From a bacterium (GTDB lineage: Bacteria; Auribacterota; Auribacteria; Auribacterales; Auribacteraceae): a stretch of 7,279 nt of DNA. Below, piece after piece: positions 1 to 5,958 of the stretch (positions within the stretch are counted from its first letter, which is position 1; each line of letters opens with the position of its first letter). The notes beneath the pieces were generated by a model. The model saw only the letters and a list, made by a program, of their open reading frames with translations. It ran no database searches and had not been told where the DNA came from. The stretch lies in NCBI GenBank assembly GCA_021161885.1, contig JAGGZS010000117.1, positions 1-7,279 on the forward strand, in the 5' to 3' direction. The position numbers and the translations under genes are program-made.

Positions 1-164
1 AACTATGGCCGGAATAAACAAGAGGCTCTATAAAACAGGGTCAACTGTAACTGTCCAATTACACCATTGCAGTAATTAACCGACAAAAACGACCTGTGCC
101 TATAATGCCTAATTTATCATAATAAACCTCTTTTTCAAGAAACCAAATAAATACAAACAATTAC

Positions 165-194
165 TTGAAATACCTATAATTGAGGCAATTTAAT
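165..194 (+). promoter_or_regulatory. Candidate promoter for cheW
   Basis: TTGAAA at 165-170 is followed after 18 bases by TTTAAT at 189-194, a fair match to a sigma-70-type promoter. It would give a leader of roughly 145 bases before cheW. Perfect TATAAT boxes also occur at 101-106, 175-180 and 273-278, but none has a good -35 box at the right distance. The one at 273-278 is best placed for a short leader. In DNA this AT-rich such matches arise by chance, so the choice is uncertain. Confidence 0.3.
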
Positions 195-328
195 ATAAAT
201 TATTTTATAAAAAAACGATTATATTATATTAAAAAAAAAAAATTTAACTTTTTTGCGATAACTCCGACAACTTATAATAAAGTATTATGCTGATTTTTTA
301 AATTTATATATTAATTAAGCCTATAAAT

Positions 329-333
329 GGAGG
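329..333 (+). promoter_or_regulatory. Ribosome binding site of cheW
   Basis: GGAGG lies 11 bases before the ATG at 345. It is the strongest Shine-Dalgarno sequence in the window and fixes the cheW start. A TTG at 338-340 is closer but out of frame with CheW. Confidence 0.75.
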
Positions 334-344
334 ATATTTGAGCA

Positions 345-821
345 ATGGAACAAGCTGAAACTACTACCAAAGAATTGCAGTTAGTTACCTTCAGGCTCGG
401 TAAAGAGGAATACGGAGTGAACATAGAACAAGTTCGAGAAATAATTCGGATAGTTGATATAATTCATGTTCCCAAAGCTCCGGAATTTGTTGAAGGTTTA
501 ATAAATTTACGCGGAACAGTTGTTTCTGTTATTGATTTAAGAAAACGTTTTGCTATCAGTCCAGGCGGAGAAAAAGAAAACGAACGCATTATCGTTGTTG
601 AAGTCCAAGACAGAACTATAGGCGTTATTGTAGATTCTGTTTTAGAAGTGCTTAGATTATCCAGCAGCAATATGGATGATGTGCCTCCCACCGTATCTGG
701 AATAGACACAAAATTCCTATTAGGTGTAGGTAAAATCGATGAAAGATTAATGATGCTTTTAGATTTAGACAAACTTTTAAGCACTGATGAATTAAAAACT
801 TTAGAACAGCTTAAAGGTTAA
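345..821 (+). CDS. cheW: Chemotaxis coupling protein CheW
   Basis: This encodes a 158-residue cytoplasmic adaptor that links chemoreceptor signalling tips to the kinase CheA. It has the usual CheW length and consists of one CheW/SH3-like domain from about residue 10 to 147. Recognisable family segments are LVTFRLGKEEYGVNIEQVRE near 13-32, then GLINLRGTVVSVIDLRKRF at 51-69, with the conserved NLRG turn and the DLR that ends the strand. RIIVVEV and IGVIVDSVLEVLRL follow at 81-105, and FLLGVGKIDERLMMLLDLDK lies at 124-143. No CheA, CheY or receiver domain is fused to it. The ATG is supported by GGAGG at 329-333. The gene stands alone in the window: no receptor, CheA, CheR or CheB is nearby, and it ends at a strong terminator. 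It may serve chemotaxis or another CheA-based pathway such as twitching or surface sensing. The family assignment is secure; the pathway is inference. Confidence 0.95.
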   Translation: MEQAETTTKELQLVTFRLGKEEYGVNIEQVREIIRIVDIIHVPKAPEFVEGLINLRGTVVSVIDLRKRFAISPGGEKENERIIVVEVQDRTIGVIVDSVLEVLRLSSSNMDDVPPTVSGIDTKFLLGVGKIDERLMMLLDLDKLLSTDELKTLEQLKG

Positions 822-861
822 TATCTTATAGATATTTAATTTTATAAATTTTGAATATTTT

Positions 862-899
862 AAAAAAGGGGAAACAGCTTATTGTTTCCCCTTTTTTTT
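862..899. terminator. Bidirectional intrinsic terminator between cheW and GT4
   Basis: A perfect 9-bp stem (GGGGAAACA at 868-876 with TGTTTCCCC at 883-891) encloses a 6-base loop, GCTTAT. It is flanked by six A at 862-867 and eight T at 892-899. Read rightward it is a textbook intrinsic terminator 40 bases after the cheW stop. Read leftward, the A-run becomes a T-run, so it can also stop the GT4 transcript, whose stop codon lies at 902-904. A weaker AT-only hairpin (AATATC 820-825 with GATATT 831-836) overlaps the cheW stop codon. Confidence 0.9.
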
Positions 900-901
900 A
901 T

Positions 902-2053
902 CTATCGCAAAAACGATTCAATTATCTCGGAAAAATAATCCCATGAAAACTTATATTTAATTTCTTTTATATTCTTTTCAAACTCAACATATATTTTATT
1001 TTCAAAAAGTTTTATTACCGCTTCTGCCAATTTATCTGCATCTTTAGGGGGAACAACAAATCCTGTTTTACCGTTCTCCACAATCTCAGGTAAAGCGCCT
1101 ACATCTGTAACGACAACACTTTTTTCAAACCCATACGCCATCTGCGCAATACCGCTTCCAGTGGCTGATATATAAGGAATGGCTACAATATCACAGGCAT
1201 AAAAATAAAGCGGGATATCCTCGTTAAGCACATATTTATCCATAATTTTTACGTGGGAGGATATTCCCAAATCATCAATTATATTAAAATATGTTTTTTT
1301 ATCTTTCCAAAACTCCCCTACAATTAGCAAGTTATAGTTATCATCCATTTTAATTAAGTTCGCCATCGCGTTAAGCAAATAACTCAATCCTTTATATGGG
1401 CGAATAAACCCAAAAAAAAGAATTACATTATTTTCCTTACTGAAGCCTAACCTTTTTTTCGCCTTATTTTTAGGCAGAAAAGCCGATTGTTTTTTAAATA
1501 CATCATAAATTGGATGATATGTTTGGCGCACTTTAGCTTCAGGAATGATTGATTCTAAATTCCGTTTATCATCGCCGGAATGAACTATAAAAAAATCTCC
1601 GTGTTTCAAAACAAGTTTTGCGCAAATTTGTTTTAACCGTCCCGATTCGTGTTCAACTACGTTATGGCATATGAACAGTATCTTTATTTCAGGATTTTTT
1701 TTAACATATTTTAATATAAAAAGATAAGGTACGGTAAAAAAAGCTACCCACCAAGGCAAAACAAACAGATCAGGTTTTTCTTTAACAACTCTCTTCGCTG
1801 TTTTTAGCCAACTGAGAGGGTTTAGGGAATCAAAAATTCGCACATTTTCATCGGTCGAGACCGCTGATTTACTTGGATCAGCATCGGTTTGCCCTGGATA
1901 AAGAAATTTAGGATATTGGCGCAAAAACGATATAAAAACTACATTGTGTTTCTTCTTTAAATTTTCATACAATAAGGTTGTATGATGTGATATGCCCCCC
2001 CTAAACGGATAACTTGGTCCTAAAAGTACAATTTTTAATTTTTTGCGAGGCAT
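902..2053 (-). CDS. GT4-type glycosyltransferase (glycosyl transferase group 1)
   Basis: This encodes a 383-residue GT-B-fold glycosyltransferase that probably moves a sugar from an activated nucleotide donor to a cell-surface glycan or lipid-linked acceptor at the cytoplasmic face. The N-terminal Rossmann half begins at once with KIVLLGPSYPFRGGISHHT (7-25), whose GG loop is the usual acceptor-side signature. The C-terminal half starts near residue 208 with VILFFGFIRPYKGLSYLLNA (210-229), the G-x-x-x-x-KG segment that binds donor phosphates. It continues with LLIVGEF (242-248) and SATGSGIAQMAYGF (296-309), then VVVTDVGALPEIVENGKTGF (313-332). The two glutamates of the usual EX7E motif are absent: aligned positions fall at Ile295 and Ala303. 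This resembles GT4 subgroups with an SxSG/TGSG loop. No membrane helix or signal peptide is evident. The start is 6 bases after the stop of the HAMP-like gene, with no clear Shine-Dalgarno, so translation may be coupled. Donor and acceptor cannot be read from sequence. Confidence 0.88.
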   Translation of the reverse strand: MPRKKLKIVLLGPSYPFRGGISHHTTLLYENLKKKHNVVFISFLRQYPKFLYPGQTDADPSKSAVSTDENVRIFDSLNPLSWLKTAKRVVKEKPDLFVLPWWVAFFTVPYLFILKYVKKNPEIKILFICHNVVEHESGRLKQICAKLVLKHGDFFIVHSGDDKRNLESIIPEAKVRQTYHPIYDVFKKQSAFLPKNKAKKRLGFSKENNVILFFGFIRPYKGLSYLLNAMANLIKMDDNYNLLIVGEFWKDKKTYFNIIDDLGISSHVKIMDKYVLNEDIPLYFYACDIVAIPYISATGSGIAQMAYGFEKSVVVTDVGALPEIVENGKTGFVVPPKDADKLAEAVIKLFENKIYVEFEKNIKEIKYKFSWDYFSEIIESFLR

Positions 2054-2059
2054 ATATTT

Positions 2060-2629
2060 TTATTTTTCTAAAAATTGTGATTTACTTTTTTTAAAATTAT
2101 CGAGTTCAAGCTCTATCTCTTTAAGGAAAGCCGGAGTTCTGCCGGATATTTCATTGGCTCCGCCACGAATTTTTTCTTTTAGTTTATCCGCGAAAAAAAG
2201 GTCTTCCTCAACCCGTTGTTCCAGTGCCGCGGACAATTCGTTATACACATTAGCAAGGCGAAACTTAAGGTCTTTCTCCCTGAACGATATATTCCCGCCG
2301 TAAGAGCCCTTAACAAGCTCATCAATAGATTTTTTCAACTTATAAAGAGGTCCCATAAACCTGTGTGAAGTAACTAATCCTAAATAAATAACAAACCCAA
2401 GGTTTAAAATCACTATCAGAAAACTTATTAAAAGCACTGTAATTTGCTGACGAACAGTTACTTCCGAAGTAGCGACTGCCGTCAAATTTAGCGTGTACCA
2501 CACAACACCCAAAAATAAAATAGAGTTAAGAAGTACAATTATAGTTAATAAAGCCATAAATTTCATTTGAATATCTTTGTCGATCAACCATAAACTTCGT
2601 CTATTTTTTTTAATTTTTGGTTCATTCAT
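2060..2629 (-). CDS. Small two-helix membrane protein with HAMP-like domain
   Basis: The protein has 189 residues: a basic N-terminus (about 1-22, containing RRSLWLIDKDIQ), a membrane helix at about 24-47, and a short outer loop of about 15 residues. A second helix follows at about 63-86, then a cytoplasmic segment with HAMP character. That segment opens with SHRFMGPLYKLKKSIDEL (88-105), carrying the proline typical of the first HAMP helix. It continues through a connector near GNISFREKDLKF (112-123) and a second helix with VYNELSAALEQRV (128-140). The C-terminal 50 residues are charged and helical, probably coiled coil. There is no recognisable sensor domain and no kinase, cyclase or methyl-accepting output domain. 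It would have to pass signals through a partner or act as a scaffold. It is the first gene of a likely two-gene operon with GT4. The ATG is supported by AGGGA 6 bases upstream. Similar HAMP-only proteins are known as uncharacterised families; the function here is unknown. Confidence 0.7.
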   Translation of the reverse strand: MNEPKIKKNRRSLWLIDKDIQMKFMALLTIIVLLNSILFLGVVWYTLNLTAVATSEVTVRQQITVLLISFLIVILNLGFVIYLGLVTSHRFMGPLYKLKKSIDELVKGSYGGNISFREKDLKFRLANVYNELSAALEQRVEEDLFFADKLKEKIRGGANEISGRTPAFLKEIELELDNFKKSKSQFLEK

Positions 2630-2635
2630 AGTTTT

Positions 2636-2640
2636 TCCCT
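2636..2640 (-). promoter_or_regulatory. Ribosome binding site of the HAMP-like gene
   Basis: On the minus strand AGGGA lies 6 bases before the ATG at 2629. The match is moderate, the spacing is good, and it supports the chosen start. Confidence 0.55.
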
Positions 2641-2661
2641 TTTTTTATGTCATTGTTTAAT

Positions 2662-2676
2662 TTAACATAATGTTAA
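2662..2676. promoter_or_regulatory. Perfect palindrome, candidate operator
   Basis: TTAACAT, one central A, then ATGTTAA form a 7-1-7 perfect inverted repeat in the divergent region between the HAMP-like gene and the GT9 gene. A further TTAACAT half-site sits at 2691-2697, 29 bases from the first. The palindrome starts 33 bases upstream of the HAMP-like start codon, so a protein bound there could block that transcript. No T-run follows, so it is not a terminator. In AT-rich DNA a palindrome of this size can occur by chance, and no regulator gene is adjacent. Confidence 0.35.
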
Positions 2677-2733
2677 TATGTAATAAATTTTTAACATTTA
2701 AGCAATAACTTTTATTAAAATATTTTAGACAAT

Positions 2734-2761
2734 TTGAATAAAAACTTTCATCTACTATATT
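2734..2761 (+). promoter_or_regulatory. Candidate promoter for the GT9 gene
   Basis: TTGAAT at 2734-2739 is followed after 16 bases by TATATT at 2756-2761, placing a start site near 2768 and a leader of about 45 bases. An alternative -10 box, TATACA, lies at 2767-2772 without a good -35. The match is reasonable but the region is AT-rich. Confidence 0.35.
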
Positions 2762-2795
2762 TTTGTTATACAAAATTAACCGTATTTAATATATC

Positions 2796-2800
2796 GGAGA
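2796..2800 (+). promoter_or_regulatory. Probable ribosome binding site of the GT9 gene
   Basis: GGAGA lies 13 bases before the ATG at 2814, a rather long spacing. No better purine-rich motif is nearer. Confidence 0.4.
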
Positions 2801-2813
2801 AAATTATAAAATC

Positions 2814-3857
2814 ATGAAAATTCATATTAATGCCCGAGCAGGACTTGGTGATACTGTTTATTTTATTTCCATCGTCCAGACACTATTTAAACATATTCAA
2901 AACCTTAAAATTTCTATTATTTGCTGGAACGCGGGAGTTGAACTCTACAGCAGTATTCATCAAAATATAAAAATAATCAACGCAAATGAATTTATATCTT
3001 TCATGAGTAACGCTAATTGGGATGAAGCATCGCCTAAAGCGAAATCTTTTTTTAATGACACGATAGGGCAATCCGATTTCTACATAGATCTCCAGCCCCT
3101 GCCAAACTACAAAAAAGAAACTTTATCAGTCAACACTAAATCAAAAATTGCTATAAACCCGCATCCTGATATGCGCTGCCTCTACGATAAAACCATATCC
3201 TCTGCCAACGGTGAACATATCTTATCGACTTACCGTAAAATGCTTACATCAATCTTCAATATTGACGATTGTATTGAACCGGGTAATTATCAAGGTACAG
3301 ATGAAATGAAAACAAAAATCGACAAAATAATCTCACTTATAAAAAAAGACAAAAAATCGCCTCTGCTGTGCATACATCCGGGCGCAAAAAAATTAGACAA
3401 ATTATGGACCGTTCTCAAATGGGGCAGGCTGATAAATTATCTAATTGACAATTACAATTTTAAAGCTATCTTAATAGGTTCTTCATTACGGTTCACAGGA
3501 AAAACACCTATTTTAGATATACCAAGCTGTGATGCTATTCAGCGTTTAACGTTTGACCGGGCTTTTAACCTCGCCGGACAAACAAACAACATTTTACTTC
3601 TAACCGAATTAATCCGCAAATGCAGTCTCTATATAGGGCTTGACACCGGTCCGACACATATAGCAAGCACTTCAGGCATACCTACTTTTGAACTTTTTAA
3701 AAAAGAATCGGAAGAACAGTTTAATACTTGGAAAGCATGGGGGAAAAACGTAACTATATATGATGTTGACGATATGGACGATATTTTTACGGAACAAGCA
3801 GTAAAAAAACTCGAAAACTGGAACGTATTTCAGCAATTATTAAAAAAATATTCCTGA
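2814..3857 (+). CDS. GT9-family glycosyltransferase (heptosyltransferase-like)
   Basis: This encodes a 347-residue glycosyltransferase related to the ADP-heptose:LPS heptosyltransferases, a GT-B family acting at the inner face of the cytoplasmic membrane. The N-terminal loop NARAGLGDTVYF (6-17) matches the G-x-GD acceptor-side motif, with Asp13 in the position of the family's conserved catalytic aspartate. The donor half begins with LLCIHPGAKKLDKLW (184-198), giving the HPGA and K-x-W signature. It ends with LAGQTNNILLLTELIRKCSL (253-272) and GLDTGPTHIASTSGIPTFEL (275-294), the D-[ST]-G-x-x-H donor-binding motif. The usual proline in the GDxxxxxP stretch is missing and the middle (about 50-180) is divergent, so it need not use heptose. 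It is a single-gene unit that diverges from the HAMP/GT4 pair and converges on the GT-C/TPR gene with 5 bases between stops. The family is well supported; substrate and acceptor are unknown. Confidence 0.85.
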   Translation: MKIHINARAGLGDTVYFISIVQTLFKHIQNLKISIICWNAGVELYSSIHQNIKIINANEFISFMSNANWDEASPKAKSFFNDTIGQSDFYIDLQPLPNYKKETLSVNTKSKIAINPHPDMRCLYDKTISSANGEHILSTYRKMLTSIFNIDDCIEPGNYQGTDEMKTKIDKIISLIKKDKKSPLLCIHPGAKKLDKLWTVLKWGRLINYLIDNYNFKAILIGSSLRFTGKTPILDIPSCDAIQRLTFDRAFNLAGQTNNILLLTELIRKCSLYIGLDTGPTHIASTSGIPTFELFKKESEEQFNTWKAWGKNVTIYDVDDMDDIFTEQAVKKLENWNVFQQLLKKYS

Positions 3858-3862
3858 AATTA

Positions 3863-5833
3863 TTATTGACGATTATAAACCGATTTTTTTAACTTTTTCA
3901 AAGTTTGAACCGCTTGATTATCCGAAGGTGATAATTGTAAATATTTTTCAAGGGTTTCTATCGCTTTATTTTTTTTATTCTGAGATATACAAACCACAGC
4001 AAGATTATGCAGCGGATCGGAAAAAAATTTATCTATATTTGATGACTCCGAATAACATTTTTCAGCGTTAGCATATTTTTTCTGATAATAATAGGCGTTA
4101 CCGAGATTATACCATGTTTTCGCATTACCGGGCTCAATTTTCAAAGCGCTAAGAAAACACCGCTCGGCAAACCCGTAATCTTTACGCTTAATATTAACAT
4201 TTCCAAGATTAGACCATGCCAAATCGAATTTAGGATAAATCGATAATAAAGCAACATATATATCCGCCGCTTTATCAAACTTCTTTTGCGCTTCATATAC
4301 AATGCCCAGATTATTGCCTGCCTGAATATCATATCTGTTAACTTTAAGAGCCTCCTTGTAATAATCTTCGGATTCATCAAGCAATCCCGAAGAGTACAGT
4401 ATATCGCCAAGCAGCCTGTACCCATGGGAACATCCGCGATTAAGTTCAACCAAAAAAGAAGCTGTTTCAAACGCCTTTTCGTTCTCTTTTTTCTCATTAT
4501 ATACCAACGCTAAATTGTAAACAGCCTCATAATAATTTGCATTAATATCCAATGCCTGCCTGAAATAATCCTGCGCCAATCCAAGATTTCCCTTATCGAG
4601 TTCCCCTGTGCCAAAATAATTAAGAGCTTTATAGTTTGACCGAGAATCGCTAAGAAGTTTATGAGCGAAAACAAGGTCTGATTTAAAAAAACGAGCGCCT
4701 CTTTGCGTAACAATACTCATTAGAATAACAATCAGTAAAAAAACAACACGCTGTATATTTTTCTTTTTCGGACAAACTGAAGTTACGCATATAGCCAATA
4801 TAATGGAAAACCCCATCGCGGGCAGATACATATACCTATTAGCGAAAAAATTTTCTAACGGATAAATATTCATAACCGGCAGCAATCCAAATAAAATAAT
4901 TATCAAAGCGAATAAAAAACTTTTTTTATTTTTTATGAAGATATAAAACGCAACCAAAACGCTTATAACAATTAACCCTTGTATAAACAATAATTTTAAG
5001 GTTGATTTATTATGATAATCAAGAATTACATTAAACGGAACTAAACAAACTCGAGCGGCTGACAAAAAAATTATCGTCGGACGAAACGCCAAAGGATAGC
5101 GCAAAGTAAAATCCACAGACCGTAAAGACTCATCAGCACTGCGCATATAAACAAATCGTATCAGTAAAAAAATACAGGATAACAAAAGAATAAAAAAATA
5201 AAACCACTTGTATTTAAAAACCTTATTTTTAAAAAACAGCCAATGCGAGAAAAATATAATCGGCAAAAATACAATCCCTGTCTCTTTAGAAAAAACAGAT
5301 AGAACAAAAAATATCCCGCTTAACACCGCATACCGCTTTTTACGAGTTTCCCGCAATAAAATATAACTGTAACAAGCGCTTAACAAAAACAGCCCCATCA
5401 GTAAATCGTCCCTATACCCTACAACAAAAAGAGTCTCTAAATGGACAGGATGTATCGAGAAAAAAACTGCGGCGAAAAATTTTATCGTATTATTTATAAA
5501 CTTAAATTTGTTTAGAATTAAAAACAACAGGACACAATTGCATATATGAATTAACAGATTTATACAGTGGTCGGCAACCGGATTTTTTCCAAAAATTACG
5601 GTATCGAGAATATGAGATAACGTTACAACCGGACGATAAGAAAGTTCGCCGAAAATATCAAAATAAGATTTACTGAAAAAAAATTTAACGCTTATTAATG
5701 AATTAACAAAAATATTATTTACAATAACTCCCTCGTCATCCCATAAAAAAGGAGCCCGGCAAACACAACACCAAACAATTATATTAATTAACACGATAAG
5801 AAAAATTTTAAGTCCGTCCCTATCCCGTTTCAT
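3863..5833 (-). CDS. Multi-pass membrane glycosyltransferase (GT-C, TMTC-like) with C-terminal TPR repeats
   Basis: The 656-residue protein joins about 11 membrane helices (residues 8-376) to seven 34-residue TPR repeats (400-637). The membrane half has marks of GT-C enzymes that use polyprenyl-phosphate sugars. FLWDDEGVIVNN (29-40) carries the acidic pair D32/D33 in the first outer loop. Arg67-Pro68 follow in SYRPVVTLSH, HPVHLETLFVVGYRDD spans 128-143, KE is at 183-184, and NRYMYLP at 332-338. This order matches TMTC-type O-mannosyltransferases, which also end in TPRs. The likely role is transfer of a sugar to proteins or glycans on the outer side of the membrane, with the TPRs binding the acceptor. 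The start at 5833 has AAGGAA 6 bases upstream. A longer frame reaches a TTG at 5932, but that TTG lies inside the best -35 box and has no ribosome site. The gene converges on GT9. Donor and acceptor are unproven. Confidence 0.82.
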   Translation of the reverse strand: MKRDRDGLKIFLIVLINIIVWCCVCRAPFLWDDEGVIVNNIFVNSLISVKFFFSKSYFDIFGELSYRPVVTLSHILDTVIFGKNPVADHCINLLIHICNCVLLFLILNKFKFINNTIKFFAAVFFSIHPVHLETLFVVGYRDDLLMGLFLLSACYSYILLRETRKKRYAVLSGIFFVLSVFSKETGIVFLPIIFFSHWLFFKNKVFKYKWFYFFILLLSCIFLLIRFVYMRSADESLRSVDFTLRYPLAFRPTIIFLSAARVCLVPFNVILDYHNKSTLKLLFIQGLIVISVLVAFYIFIKNKKSFLFALIIILFGLLPVMNIYPLENFFANRYMYLPAMGFSIILAICVTSVCPKKKNIQRVVFLLIVILMSIVTQRGARFFKSDLVFAHKLLSDSRSNYKALNYFGTGELDKGNLGLAQDYFRQALDINANYYEAVYNLALVYNEKKENEKAFETASFLVELNRGCSHGYRLLGDILYSSGLLDESEDYYKEALKVNRYDIQAGNNLGIVYEAQKKFDKAADIYVALLSIYPKFDLAWSNLGNVNIKRKDYGFAERCFLSALKIEPGNAKTWYNLGNAYYYQKKYANAEKCYSESSNIDKFFSDPLHNLAVVCISQNKKNKAIETLEKYLQLSPSDNQAVQTLKKLKKSVYNRQ

Positions 5834-5839
5834 TAGAAA

Positions 5840-5845
5840 TTCCTT
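5840..5845 (-). promoter_or_regulatory. Ribosome binding site that sets the GT-C/TPR gene start
   Basis: On the minus strand AAGGAA lies 6 bases before the ATG at 5833. It decides the start in favour of this ATG over the in-frame TTG 99 bases upstream, which lacks a comparable site. Confidence 0.75.
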
Positions 5846-5903
5846 ATCCCAAAAATAAATACGTTTAAACTTCTTCTTCAATATGATAATATTTGCTTTC
5901 TGA

Positions 5904-5932
5904 ATAATACAAAAGTAATAAAACAATTTCAA
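5904..5932 (-). promoter_or_regulatory. Strong sigma-70-type promoter for the GT-C/TPR gene
   Basis: On the minus strand TTGAAA (5932-5927) is followed after exactly 17 bases by TATTAT (5909-5904). Both boxes match the consensus at five of six positions with ideal spacing. The expected start site is near 5897, giving a leader of about 64 bases before the ATG at 5833. A weaker rightward candidate for mazG, TTGCTT at 5893-5898 and TAATAA at 5916-5921 with 17 bases between, interleaves with it, so the two genes may share one control region. Confidence 0.6.
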
Positions 5933-5958
5933 TAACCTAAAAATTAAAAAAAAAGATT

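Larger units (their letters stand above)
1..344. other. Non-coding region upstream of cheW
   Basis: I see no supportable gene in this stretch. The first 120 bases or so are of moderate composition (24 of the first 60 bases are G or C). From about 121 to 328 the DNA becomes very AT-rich, including an uninterrupted run of 12 A at 231-242, as often seen just upstream of promoters. A small inverted repeat, AATTAC at 57-62 and GTAATT at 72-77, is present but is not followed by a T-run. Reading frames at the left edge are short: the longest forward one closes at position 79 after 26 codons. The region most likely holds the cheW promoter and leader. The unexplained first 120 bases could be the tail of a neighbouring transcript. 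Confidence 0.6.

Noticed and set aside
2..79. Forward frame open from the left edge to a TAA at 77-79, possibly the tail of a gene
   Set aside because: Only 26 codons, which is readily expected by chance, and the peptide shows no recognisable motif.
231..242. Run of 12 A
   Set aside because: Expected in such AT-rich intergenic DNA; may help promoter activity but is not a distinct feature.
464..784. 106-codon open frame antisense to cheW
   Set aside because: It lies fully within the certain cheW gene on the opposite strand, and its composition reflects the complement of cheW codons.
2043..2303. 86-codon forward frame antisense to the HAMP-like gene
   Set aside because: Serine-rich low-complexity product typical of an antisense shadow, with no ribosome site or family resemblance.
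3884..3905. Hairpin AACTTT/AAAGTT next to a run of T, considered as a terminator for the GT9 gene
   Set aside because: The T-run precedes the hairpin on the plus strand and reads as A after it on the minus strand, so it cannot work as an intrinsic terminator in either direction.
4141..4497. 118-codon open frame on the minus strand inside the GT-C/TPR gene
   Set aside because: It lies in another frame of the TPR-coding region, whose own frame gives clear 34-residue repeats; the alternative protein has no recognisable features.
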